Positions 1 through 7,335 of a stretch of 13,355 bases of DNA are shown piece after piece. The stretch is taken from NCBI GenBank assembly GCA_005880345.1, contig VBGE01000097.1, forward strand, positions 1-13,355, in the 5' to 3' direction. A program made the translations under genes and the position numbers. Under the pieces are notes generated by a model that had not been told where the DNA came from, made no database searches, and was given only the letters and a program-made list of their open reading frames with translations. Each line of letters opens with the position of its first letter. Positions within the stretch are counted from its first letter, which is position 1. The DNA is from Chloroflexota bacterium (GTDB taxonomy: Bacteria; Chloroflexota; Dormibacteria; Dormibacterales; Dormibacteraceae).

Positions 1-1032
1 GTCGGTTACGACATCGCGTGCGGCAACAAGGCGGTGCTCACCGATATGCCAGGTGAGGAAGCCCGAGCTCGGGTGGGCCAGATCATGGACGACATCGTCT
101 CCACGATCAGCTTCGGCATGGGACGCAAGAACCCGGAACGCGTTGACCACGAGCTCTTCGACGATCCAGCCTGGCCCTTGCTCCGGTCGCTGAACCTGCG
201 CGACAAGGCAGCGGCACAGCTGGGAACGGTTGGTTCAGGCAACCACTACGTCGACATCTTCGTCGACGAGCAGGACCGAGTCTGGGTGGGCGCGCATTTC
301 GGCAGCCGCGGCTTCGGCCACGGCATCGCAACCTGGGCCCTTACGGCCGGCGGCGCGAGCAACGGCATGGACGTGGCGCCTCTGGTCCTGTCCACCGACT
401 CGGCGCTCGGAACCGACTACCTCGCGGCAATGCATCTGGCCGGTCGCTACGCCTACGCGGGTCGCGACTGGGTGTGCGACCGCGTGGTCAAGCTCCTCGG
501 GGCCAACAAGCTCGACGAGGTCCACAACCATCACAACTTCGCCTGGAAGGAGAACCACTTCGGCCAGGAAGTCTGGGTCGTTCGCAAAGGCGCGACACCG
601 GCGTTCCCCGGTCAGCGGGGATTCGTCGGCGGGAGCATGGGTGACGACGCGGTGATCCTGGAGGGGATCAACTCCGCCGGCAATCCCTTGGCGGCGGCGG
701 TCAACCAGGAAGCCGCCCTGTTTTCAACCGTCCACGGGGCCGGCCGTGTGATGAGTCGCAACGCGGCTCGCGGGCGGCGAAGAAGGGTCGGCCGCCGGTG
801 GGTGGACGATCCCAATCACCCCGGCCTGATCTCGAGGGACGACATGCAGGGTTGGATCGCGAAGCGCGGCGTCGTGCTGCGCGGAGCCGATACCGACGAG
901 GCACCCCAGGCCTACAAGCGACTGCCGGATGTGCTGCGGCATCACGCCGGCACTGTTCGAGTCCTGCACACGCTATCGCCCATCGGAGTGGCGATGGCCG
1001 GAGCAGGCGAATTCGATCCTTATAAGGACTGA
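1..1032 (+). CDS. rtcB: RtcB-family RNA ligase (5' end cut off by window)
   Basis: This is the 3' part (343 residues) of an RtcB-type RNA-splicing ligase. The family joins RNA 2',3'-cyclic phosphate or 3'-phosphate ends to 5'-OH ends, using Mn2+ and GTP, in tRNA splicing or RNA repair. The fragment opens inside the metal-binding motif GYDIACG (fragment residues 2-8, with the conserved Asp4 and Cys7). It continues with GSGNH (78-82), the His of GAHFGSRGFGH (His99), HNHHNFAW (175-182) and HGAGR (from His245), where the family's guanylylated histidine sits. All the core residues I can check are present, so the gene looks functional. Family members are usually about 390-480 residues, so the missing start lies roughly 60-100 codons to the left. 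The stop is TGA at 1030-1032. A hypothetical gene follows 76 bases later on the same strand and may be cotranscribed. The assignment is secure at family level, but the physiological RNA substrate is unknown. Confidence 0.95.
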   Translation, partial: VGYDIACGNKAVLTDMPGEEARARVGQIMDDIVSTISFGMGRKNPERVDHELFDDPAWPLLRSLNLRDKAAAQLGTVGSGNHYVDIFVDEQDRVWVGAHFGSRGFGHGIATWALTAGGASNGMDVAPLVLSTDSALGTDYLAAMHLAGRYAYAGRDWVCDRVVKLLGANKLDEVHNHHNFAWKENHFGQEVWVVRKGATPAFPGQRGFVGGSMGDDAVILEGINSAGNPLAAAVNQEAALFSTVHGAGRVMSRNAARGRRRRVGRRWVDDPNHPGLISRDDMQGWIAKRGVVLRGADTDEAPQAYKRLPDVLRHHAGTVRVLHTLSPIGVAMAGAGEFDPYKD

Positions 1033-1039
1033 CGTTTGC

Positions 1040-1069
1040 GGGAGGTCGGGCGCGTGGATCCGGCCTCCC
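1040..1069 (+). terminator. Hairpin between rtcB and the next gene
   Basis: GGGAGGTCGG (1040-1049) pairs with CCGGCCTCCC (1060-1069) around a 10-base loop. All ten positions pair if one G-U wobble is allowed. It starts 8 bases after the rtcB stop and ends 39 bases before the next start codon. No run of T follows, so it is not a classic intrinsic terminator. It could instead attenuate transcription or stabilise an RNA end between two genes of one operon. The pairing is seen directly; the role is inferred. Confidence 0.35.
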
Positions 1070-1094
1070 CGGCGCAGTCTCCAAGTCTTTCAAA

Positions 1095-1104
1095 AAGGAG
1101 GTGA
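1095..1104 (+). promoter_or_regulatory. Perfect Shine-Dalgarno fixing the start at 1109
   Basis: AAGGAGGTGA is a full ten-base match to the anti-Shine-Dalgarno end of 16S rRNA. It lies in an A-rich stretch, with 7 bases between GGAGG and the ATG at 1109. It is much stronger than any other ribosome-binding site in the window and makes 1109 the clear start of the downstream gene. Confidence 0.85.
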
Positions 1105-1108
1105 AAAA

Positions 1109-1764
1109 ATGAATAACGAAACGCTCATCGAGCGCCATTTCGCGCGGATCGGCGTGGAGGCGGTGCTCGTGGAAGGGGAGGCCATCTCGATCGACGTCCG
1201 GCGCCGATCGAAGGACGAGCTCTTCGTCCTGGCCATGCCGCACGCGGCTGAGGTGAAGCTTCTCGACGCCAATCGGGCCGACCGGCATCTGTTGCTGCTC
1301 GTCGACCACCGGGGCACGAAAAGCCGTTTTCTTTGCGGTCACGACGAGCGGCACTGGTTTGTCGCCGCGATTCCCGAAGATATGTTCGCCAGGGTGAGTG
1401 GTATTTCGTTCCCGCTCGGGGATACCTCCCGCCCGCCTCGGCGGTGCTGCGCCACGAGGCTCTCAGTCGCGGCCAGGGCAGCAAGCCGCACTTCATGGAG
1501 TTCGCGTATCGGGCGGGTGGAACCCAGGTCTACGTCAACTCGCAGCATCCGAACGGGCTGACCACGCTCGAGTACGAAGCGCTGCCGGAAGCGGAACGCA
1601 GGCGCAATAGCTGGCGGGTGATGCAGCGGGACGCCCAGGTCTTCGCGATGGGCAGGATCACGCACAGCGATCACGCGACCATCAACCTTCGCGGTTGGCA
1701 TCGGGTTTTGATGAACACCGAAAACCGGGCAGCCGCCATGCGGCACGTCGCGTTTCTCGATTAG
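1109..1764 (+). pseudogene. Frame-broken hypothetical protein downstream of rtcB
   Basis: The gene starts at ATG 1109 behind a perfect Shine-Dalgarno. The first frame gives a plausible protein for about 92 codons, through FLCGHDERHWFVAAIPEDMF. After that this frame turns into low-complexity Arg/Ser sequence. The frame one base back then becomes protein-like from about base 1387 (RQGEWYFVPARGY) and runs to TAG at 1762-1764, ending RHVAFLD. Joined by a -1 shift, the product would be about 218 residues with no signal peptide or membrane helix. The second half is rich in His and Trp (for example GRITHSDHATINLRGWHRV). I do not know its function. I have a weak impression of similar uncharacterised proteins near rtcB, with a longer linker between the two halves, so sequence may be lost at the junction. 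The break may be a real mutation or a sequencing error; I see no slippery heptamer supporting programmed frameshifting. Confidence 0.7.
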
Positions 1765-1771
1765 CCAAAGA

Positions 1772-1798
1772 CCGGTGGGCGGAGGGACCGCCCACCGG
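1772..1798. terminator. Inverted repeat between convergent genes
   Basis: CCGGTGGGCGG (1772-1782) and CCGCCCACCGG (1788-1798) form a perfect 11-bp stem with a 5-base loop. It lies 7 bases after the stop of the rtcB-side gene and 23 bases before the stop of the convergent SPFH gene. No clear T-run follows on either strand, although CTTTGG follows on the minus strand. Its position between two converging transcripts suggests a bidirectional terminator. Confidence 0.65.
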
Positions 1799-1821
1799 GT
1801 ACGTCTGCGGATCTTTCCGCG

Positions 1822-3786
1822 TTACGAGCCGCTCTCTTTCTGGCGATGCGATTCGCCATTGCCGTTGAGCGAGCGCATGAACGTCGCGGCTAGGCCTTCC
1901 AAGGCTCCACCTCCGCCCGTTACGAGCACCTCGGGCATGACGTCCAGGTTGCCTTCCGAGAGCGCATTGGCGATGGCCACCGCTGCGGTGGGTGTCGAGC
2001 CCAGGCTTTCGACCTGGGCCTGGTAGCCCTTCGCCTTCGCCAGGCCGAGCGCCTCGACGGCAGCCGCATCGCCCAGGCCGATCGCCCTGCGCCGCGAGCC
2101 TTCCGCCTCGCCGGTGACACGGACGTAAGCCGCTTCGCCGTCCGCCTCGGCCTTGCGCGCGTTCGCCCGCGCGCGGTTGATGTCGACAGACACCTGGGCC
2201 TTCGCCAGCTCGGCCTGCATGTCGGCCGTGCCGCGCGCTTTCTCCAGGTCGATGCGCACAGTCTGCGCATCCTTCTGCTGCTCGAACGTCGCCTTCTCCT
2301 GGTTCGCGATCTCCCGCCGCGTCAACACGTTGACCAGCTCCTGCGGGAACGTCACGTCCTGGATGTAGACGCCGCGCGTCTCCACCTCGTAAGCCGCGAG
2401 GTAGCGCGAGATCGCCTCGAGCGCCGCCGCCTGGACCTGGTCGCGCGTCTCGATGAACCGCACGGCCTCGAGTCCCTGCAGCGTGTTCCGGAAGTGGTTG
2501 CCGACGGCGGCCTGCAGCACCTCGTTGACGAGGTTCTGCATCGAACCCACCATCGAGATCACCTTCGGCGCCTTGGTGTCTGGCACGTGGATCTGGACCT
2601 GCAGGTCGATCTTGAAGATGAACCCTTCGCGGCTCTTGCCCTCGATCGGGCTCAGCTGCGCGTCGAGATTGTGCGCGACGGAGTTCGCCTCCGCCCAGTT
2701 CAGCGTGAGGATGAAGGTCGGCACCTTCTCGGCCGCGTAGATGCGCGGGTTCAGCGGGTACTTGCCCGTGCGCAGCGCCTCGCGCCAGATGCCGCGATGG
2801 CCCGGCTGCACGATCGACCCGAATTTGAACTCCGGGCCCGACGTGTCGAGCGTGGGCAGCCCCACATAGCTCTTGATCACGGCCACCTCGCCCTGGTTGA
2901 CGACCAGCATCGGGGCCGGCTCGACGCGAACCAGGAATGGGTTCAGCAGGTAGGCGCCGTACAGGAGCGGGTCGTGCTGCAGCCCGATGCGTCCTCCGCG
3001 GTCCAGGAACGCCTGGAAGTCCTGGTAGTTGTTGTGCAGCTCGTTCTTCTTGCCGAGCAGCGACTCGATCAGCTCCGAGTCGGAGATGCCGGCGTCCTTC
3101 TCCAGCGCCTCGATGTCACTGAAGCCGCCGATCCGGCACGCGATGTCGGCAGGCGCGAGCGGGTCGCCCTCGAGCGTGGTCACGATGCCAACCACGTCCT
3201 GGGTCGCGTTGGGTGCGATCACGGTCACGCGGAACTGGTCCGGGCTCATGCCAAACGAAGCAGGCGTGAGCGGTCCGCGGGCCGTGATCCGCGGGTCGAC
3301 CGGAAGTCCGTAAGCCTTGGTCGCCGTGACGACAAGGAAGGCGACAGGGTGAATGGGCGCCAGCGTGCCGGGCGGCAGAACGGGGCGCTGCACGCCCTTC
3401 TGGCCCTTGCCCGCAATGAACGCGCCAAGGTCGGTGAAGTTGCCGAACTGAGGCCGGTAAACGGCCGACTTGGCGCCGGTCGGCAGCGGTTCGCCGATCT
3501 GGGAGATCACCACGCCGATCTCGCCCGCCGGGACCTGCACCCACGGGTAGCGGATGACCTTGAACGTCGGCCACTGCTTGAACCGGACTCCCGGCATCAG
3601 CAGCTGTGCCTGGTAGCCGGCTTCACCGGAAAACGCGATGGGGGTGTCGGTCGTGTTGTGCATGCGCGACACGCGTTTGATCACGAGGCCGACTTCGGCG
3701 GGTCCGATAACGACGATCGAACGCTCGACCACGTAGAGCGCCAGGGCAGCAAGAACTGCCAGAAGAGACCACAGCAGAACACTCAT
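1822..3786 (-). CDS. SPFH / flotillin-like membrane scaffold protein
   Basis: The 654-residue protein has one N-terminal membrane helix (about residues 3-20) and then a long SPFH/Band-7 region. The most typical part is about 298-488, beginning QGEVAVIKS and continuing with QPGHRGIWREALRTGKYPLN (327-346). A charged Ala/Glu/Lys/Arg-rich coiled coil follows (about 489-560), then the GLAKAKGYQAQ-type flotillin tail and a hydrophilic end. Such proteins oligomerise at the membrane and organise microdomains or regulate membrane proteases. The N-terminal ~290 residues are longer than in ordinary flotillins and contain two further G-E/A-E-[VI]-G-V/L-V-I segments (28-36, 87-94), each followed by a PG turn, resembling extra SPFH barrel starts. 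The ATG start at 3786 has GGAGG at 3795-3799, 8 bases upstream. The gene lies 116 bases downstream of livF on the same strand. No NfeD-type partner is in the window. The family is clear; the cargo or partner is unknown. Confidence 0.88.
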   Translation of the reverse strand: MSVLLWSLLAVLAALALYVVERSIVVIGPAEVGLVIKRVSRMHNTTDTPIAFSGEAGYQAQLLMPGVRFKQWPTFKVIRYPWVQVPAGEIGVVISQIGEPLPTGAKSAVYRPQFGNFTDLGAFIAGKGQKGVQRPVLPPGTLAPIHPVAFLVVTATKAYGLPVDPRITARGPLTPASFGMSPDQFRVTVIAPNATQDVVGIVTTLEGDPLAPADIACRIGGFSDIEALEKDAGISDSELIESLLGKKNELHNNYQDFQAFLDRGGRIGLQHDPLLYGAYLLNPFLVRVEPAPMLVVNQGEVAVIKSYVGLPTLDTSGPEFKFGSIVQPGHRGIWREALRTGKYPLNPRIYAAEKVPTFILTLNWAEANSVAHNLDAQLSPIEGKSREGFIFKIDLQVQIHVPDTKAPKVISMVGSMQNLVNEVLQAAVGNHFRNTLQGLEAVRFIETRDQVQAAALEAISRYLAAYEVETRGVYIQDVTFPQELVNVLTRREIANQEKATFEQQKDAQTVRIDLEKARGTADMQAELAKAQVSVDINRARANARKAEADGEAAYVRVTGEAEGSRRRAIGLGDAAAVEALGLAKAKGYQAQVESLGSTPTAAVAIANALSEGNLDVMPEVLVTGGGGALEGLAATFMRSLNGNGESHRQKESGS

Positions 3787-3829
3787 GGTGCCTGCCTCCA
3801 GGGCTCGATCCTTGCCCTTGATGCGGGGT

Positions 3830-3846
3830 TCGCCCTACACGGGCGA
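3830..3846. terminator. Small hairpin between livF and the SPFH gene
   Basis: TCGCCC (3830-3835) and GGGCGA (3841-3846) form a 6-bp stem with a 5-base loop in the 116-base gap after livF. It is short and has no T-run on the minus strand. It could be a weak terminator of the liv operon or a leader structure of the SPFH gene, or it could be chance. I see no convincing promoter in this gap. Confidence 0.25.
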
Positions 3847-3902
3847 TTGACTTACTTCTTACCCAGTTTCGGCGCCAACCATGCGCAAGATTTGCCGATT
3901 CT

Positions 3903-4607
3903 TCACTGCGATTCCAACCCCAGATAGGCAGCCTGAATGGTTGCATCAGCAAGCAATTCCCTGGACGATCCGGACCTCGTGATCCGCCCGGTCTCGAGCA
4001 CGTAGGCGGTTTCGGAAACGGTCAGCGCCGTGTCGATGTCCTGCTCCACGAGGAGCACCGCCGTGCCTGACGCCGCGATCTCGGGCAGGCGGCCCACGAT
4101 CTCGTCGACCATGATCGGTGCCAGGCCGAGCGAGAGCTCATCGATCAGCAGCAGAGAAGGCTCGCTCATCAGGCCGCGTGCTATCGCGCACATCTGCTGC
4201 TCCCCACCGGACAGCGTCGATGCGACCTGGTTCAGGCGTTGGCCGAGCACTGGAAACAGGGCGACGACCCGGCTGAGGTCGCGGTTGTTGCGCCGCCAAC
4301 CACCCAGCACCAGGTTCTCGCGCACCGTGAGGCCGGAGAACAGCCGCCTGCCCTCTGGCACGTGCGCGATGCCGAGATCGACGATCGATTCGATGGACGC
4401 GCCCGCGATGTCGCGGTCCCGGAATTTGACGCCACCCGAGCGGACGGCGATCATGCCCGAGATCGCGCGCAGCAAAGTGGTCTTCCCCGCTCCGTTCGCC
4501 CCGACGAGCGCGACGATCTGCTTCGCCTCGACCGCCAGGTCCACGTCCCACAGGACCTGGACACGGCCGTAGCCGGCGTTCAGCTTTTCGATCTCGAGCA
4601 TGCTCAC
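3903..4607 (-). CDS. livF: HAAT-family ABC transporter ATPase LivF
   Basis: The 234-residue ATPase subunit of a branched-chain-amino-acid-type importer energises uptake at the inner face of the membrane. Visible motifs are Walker A GANGAGKTT (36-44), the LivF-type EGRRLFSGLTVRENL (85-99), a canonical signature LSGGEQQ (132-138), Walker B LLLIDE (152-157), and the H-loop region where this protein reads VEQD, as is usual for LivF. The start chosen is GTG at 4607: its GGAGG (4616-4620) is spaced 8 bases, whereas the ATG at 4601 would be 14 bases away. That GTG overlaps the livG stop as GTGA. It is the last gene of the liv operon. Normal length and intact motifs suggest a working protein. Confidence 0.93.
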   Translation of the reverse strand: MSMLEIEKLNAGYGRVQVLWDVDLAVEAKQIVALVGANGAGKTTLLRAISGMIAVRSGGVKFRDRDIAGASIESIVDLGIAHVPEGRRLFSGLTVRENLVLGGWRRNNRDLSRVVALFPVLGQRLNQVASTLSGGEQQMCAIARGLMSEPSLLLIDELSLGLAPIMVDEIVGRLPEIAASGTAVLLVEQDIDTALTVSETAYVLETGRITRSGSSRELLADATIQAAYLGLESQ

Positions 4608-5380
4608 GTGGCACGCCTCCGGGCAAAACGATGTCCAAGGTAGGCCTCGATCACCCGCGGGTCGGAGAGCACCTGGTCCGGCGTGCCGGAGGTCAAGATG
4701 GACCCGTGGTGGAGGACGACGATGCGGTCGCTGATCGAAATGATCGCTTTCATCACGTGCTCGACCGCGACGATCGTGATCCCGCTTTCGCGGAGCTGAT
4801 GGATCAGTCCTACCGCCGACTCGATCTCCTGCGGGCGCAGGCCGGCCATGACCTCGTCGATCAGCAGCAGTCGTGGTCTGCAGGCGAGCGCCTTGGCCAG
4901 CTCCAGCCGGCGAGCGTCGGCGACGCTCAGCTCGCTCGGGGCGGAACCGGCGCGGTGCGTTATGCCCACGAGCTCGAGGATCTGATCCGCTGTTTCGAGA
5001 GCCTCGCGCACGCTGCGGTCGCGGTGGTTGCCATGCATCGCGCCGATGGCGACGTTCTCGCGTACGGTGACGCCGCGGAACGGCTTGACGATCTGAAATG
5101 TGCGGGCGACGCCATCGTGGGCGATGACCCACGGCCGTTGCTTGGTGACGTCGATGCCTCCGACCAGGACATGGCCGCCACTCGGGCGCAGGTGGCCTGT
5201 GATGAGGTTGATCAGGGTGGTCTTGCCGGCCCCGTTCGGGCCGATGACGCCGAGCACCTCGCCTGCGGCAACGGCAAAGCTCACATCGCGCAGCGCCCAC
5301 ACGCCGCCGAACTTGCGCGACAGGCCGCGCACCTCGAGGATCGGCACCGGCGCGTCCGCAGGCGCGGACGGCGCGATCAC
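4604..5380 (-). CDS. livG: HAAT-family ABC transporter ATPase LivG
   Basis: This is the second ATPase of the importer, 258 residues, which normally pairs with LivF. It shows Walker A GPNGAGKTT (47-55), the LivG-type stretch GVARTFQIVKPFRGVTVREN (90-109), Walker B LLLIDE (171-176), the D-loop region AGLRPQE (179-185) and the H-loop in AVEHVMKAI. The ABC signature is LSVADARR (151-158), so the usual LSGGQ core has lost its glycines. Signature drift is known in part of the LivG family, and since each ATP site uses one signature from each subunit, the site relying on LivG may be weaker. A Pro/Ala-rich N-terminal extension of about 12 residues precedes the fold. The GTG start at 5380 overlaps the livM stop by 4 bases, and a modest AGGCGG sits upstream, so translational coupling is likely. 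Confidence 0.93.
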   Translation of the reverse strand: MIAPSAPADAPVPILEVRGLSRKFGGVWALRDVSFAVAAGEVLGVIGPNGAGKTTLINLITGHLRPSGGHVLVGGIDVTKQRPWVIAHDGVARTFQIVKPFRGVTVRENVAIGAMHGNHRDRSVREALETADQILELVGITHRAGSAPSELSVADARRLELAKALACRPRLLLIDEVMAGLRPQEIESAVGLIHQLRESGITIVAVEHVMKAIISISDRIVVLHHGSILTSGTPDQVLSDPRVIEAYLGHRFARRRAT

Positions 5381-6441
5381 AGCCTGTACCGCCTGATGTT
5401 GTCCAGGAGCGAGATCCGTCGCAACCGCCAGGCGTCACGGAAGAAGTTCACGACGCCCTGGGGGAAGAAGACGACGACGACCACGATGATCGCGCCGAAG
5501 ATCAGCTGGTTGTAGCTGCCGAGATTGATGCGCAGGAACTGCGACAGGAGCTCCAGGCCGACAGCCCCCACCAGGGGCCCCAGGATCGAACCGCTGCCGC
5601 CGATGACGACCATGATCACCATGAGGACCGTGAAGCTGGGATCGAACACGTCGCTGGGATAGAACTCGATCTGCTGGAAGGCATAGATCGATCCGGCGCA
5701 CGCGACGATCGCCCCTGACACCGCGAACGCGATGACCTTCACGGACGTGGTGTTGATGCCAACCGCACCGGCGGCTGCCTCGTCCTCGTGCACCGCGACC
5801 ATCGCGTAGCCGAAGCGGCTCCGCGCCAGCAGCGCCGACACCGCCACCGACAGCGCCGCGAGGATGAGGAAGGCGAGGTAAAAACCCGGCTTGCCGAAGT
5901 AAGGCGTCGGGGCCTGATCGCCAAATGTCGGGATGGTGATGCCGAGGCCGCCCCCGGTGACCGGCGTCATGTTGTTGATGACCTCGCGGGAGCCCTCGGC
6001 GGCGCCGAGGGTTGCGATGGCGAAGTAGTGCCCACGGAGGCGCAGCAGCGGCAGCCCGATCAGCACCGCGAACAGCACGCCGCCGGCGATGGCCGCGGGC
6101 ATCGCGAGCCAGAAGGTGAGATGGCTGTTGTTCATCAGGACGGCCGTGATGTAGGCGCCCAGCCCGAAGAATGCGACCTGTCCGAAGCTCGCATAGCCCG
6201 TGAAGCCGCCGATGAGGTTCCAGGCCTGGGCGAGCGCGACGAACATGAACACGGCGGACAGCAGTCGCATGGTTCCCGGCTCGATGACCTGCTGCACCCC
6301 GAGCATGGCAGCGAAACCGACGACCAGCGCGATCGCCGCCCACGAGTTGGACAACCTGCGCGTGCGGACCCACTCCGCAAGCAGCTCCCTCCCAGGGCGC
6401 TTGCGCCCCTCGAGGATCAGCGCGAGCGGGCTCGCGCTCAC
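5377..6441 (-). CDS. livM: HAAT-family ABC transporter permease LivM
   Basis: The 354-residue integral membrane permease forms the substrate channel together with LivH. A hydrophilic basic N-terminus of about 35 residues precedes many hydrophobic segments. Family landmarks include WNLIGGFTGYASFGQVAFFG, LRGHYFAIATLGAAE, the cytoplasmic coupling region around VAVHEDEAAAGAVGIN, and VVIGGSGSILGPLVGA near the C-terminus. The start is GTG at 6441, overlapping the livH stop as GTGA. The open frame runs much further upstream, but that part is only the shadow of livH. No good Shine-Dalgarno precedes the GTG, so translation probably depends on ribosomes finishing livH. Length is typical for LivM. Confidence 0.92.
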   Translation of the reverse strand: MSASPLALILEGRKRPGRELLAEWVRTRRLSNSWAAIALVVGFAAMLGVQQVIEPGTMRLLSAVFMFVALAQAWNLIGGFTGYASFGQVAFFGLGAYITAVLMNNSHLTFWLAMPAAIAGGVLFAVLIGLPLLRLRGHYFAIATLGAAEGSREVINNMTPVTGGGLGITIPTFGDQAPTPYFGKPGFYLAFLILAALSVAVSALLARSRFGYAMVAVHEDEAAAGAVGINTTSVKVIAFAVSGAIVACAGSIYAFQQIEFYPSDVFDPSFTVLMVIMVVIGGSGSILGPLVGAVGLELLSQFLRINLGSYNQLIFGAIIVVVVVFFPQGVVNFFRDAWRLRRISLLDNIRRYRL

Positions 6442-7325
6442 ACTTCCACGCGACCGCTGTACTGCGCCTTCCCGATGAGTCCCGATGGCCGGACGATCAA
6501 GGTCAGGATCAACACCGCCATCGCGATCGCGTTGACCCATGTCCCGGTCAGCACAAGGCCGCCCACCGACTCGGCGATACCCAGCACGAGGCCTCCGACC
6601 AGGGCGCCGTACATGTTGCCCAGGCCTCCCAGCACCGAGATGACGAACGCGTCGAGCGTCAGCTGGCCGGGCGTGGTGGTCGGATTGAACGAGCCGACCG
6701 TCGCGATCATCGTGCCCGCCACGCCTGCCAGCGCAGCCGAGATGCCGAACGTGATCGCGTAGACGTGTCGCGCGCGGATGCCCATCAGGCGTGCGGCCCC
6801 ACGGTCCATTCCCGTGGCGCTGATCGAGTGTCCCAGACGAGTGCGGGTCATCACGGCCGCGAGTCCGACAGTGATCGCCAAAGCGAGCCCGCAGGCCGCC
6901 AGGCGCCCGTAAGGCACGTTGACCGTACCCAGCGCGAGGCTCTGCGAGGCGTATGACGTCTCGATCGTGCGGTCGTCTGCATTGAAGAGAAGCTGCAGGC
7001 TGTTGAGAATCACCAGGCCCAGGCCGAATGTCAGCAGCAACGTGAGGAAGATGGGCGCGTTGATGACCAGGTTGATCAAACCGCGCTGCAGCGCGTAGCC
7101 GAACAGGAAGAGAGCGATGGCCACTACGGGCAGGGCCAGGAATGGGTCGAGGCCGAAGTGCAGGTTCAGCAGCCAGGCGAGATAGGCGCCCGTGACCGCG
7201 AGGGCGCCGTGGCTGAGGTTGATCACGTTCATGACGCCCCACACGAGCGAAAACCCGACGGCCACCAGACCCAGGAGGCCGCCCTGGACCACTCCGTAGG
7301 CGGCCGCCTGGAGAAGCTGGCTCAC
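6438..7325 (-). CDS. livH: HAAT-family ABC transporter permease LivH
   Basis: The 295-residue permease is almost entirely made of hydrophobic helices. LivH landmarks are GLVAVGFSLVWGVMNVINLS near the N-terminus, the coupling region SATGMDRGAARLMGIRARHV, and SVLGGLGNMYGALVGGLVLG before the final helix. With LivM it makes the transmembrane pore of the importer. The GTG start at 7325 lies 10 bases after the livK stop; the ribosome-binding site is weak. The C-terminus runs into livM through a GTGA overlap. Length is normal for the family and nothing is missing. Confidence 0.92.
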   Translation of the reverse strand: MSQLLQAAAYGVVQGGLLGLVAVGFSLVWGVMNVINLSHGALAVTGAYLAWLLNLHFGLDPFLALPVVAIALFLFGYALQRGLINLVINAPIFLTLLLTFGLGLVILNSLQLLFNADDRTIETSYASQSLALGTVNVPYGRLAACGLALAITVGLAAVMTRTRLGHSISATGMDRGAARLMGIRARHVYAITFGISAALAGVAGTMIATVGSFNPTTTPGQLTLDAFVISVLGGLGNMYGALVGGLVLGIAESVGGLVLTGTWVNAIAMAVLILTLIVRPSGLIGKAQYSGRVEV

Positions 7326-7335
7326 TTCACGTGCG

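Noticed and set aside
1333..1561. Programmed -1 ribosomal frameshift in the rtcB-adjacent gene
   Set aside because: Both frames stay open here, but I see no X XXY YYZ slippery heptamer at the point where protein-like sequence changes frame, so mutation or read error is simpler.
2494..3927. Long plus-strand open frame of 477 codons opposite the SPFH gene
   Set aside because: It is Arg/Asp/His/Leu-rich antisense translation typical of high-GC shadows, has no family motif, and lies opposite a gene with clear domains and a good ribosome-binding site.
4608..5438. Upstream extension of the livF frame
   Set aside because: The residues before the GTG at 4607 are Arg/Pro-rich shadow of livG. The Shine-Dalgarno and the family start place the true N-terminus at 4607.
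5788..6762. Plus-strand open frame of 324 codons opposite livM/livH
   Set aside because: Its composition is that of an antisense shadow (His/Arg/Glu-rich), and it has no motif or ribosome-binding site.
6442..7242. Upstream extension of the livM frame
   Set aside because: It is low-complexity Arg/Gly/Asp sequence shadowing livH; LivM proteins begin near the GTG at 6441.
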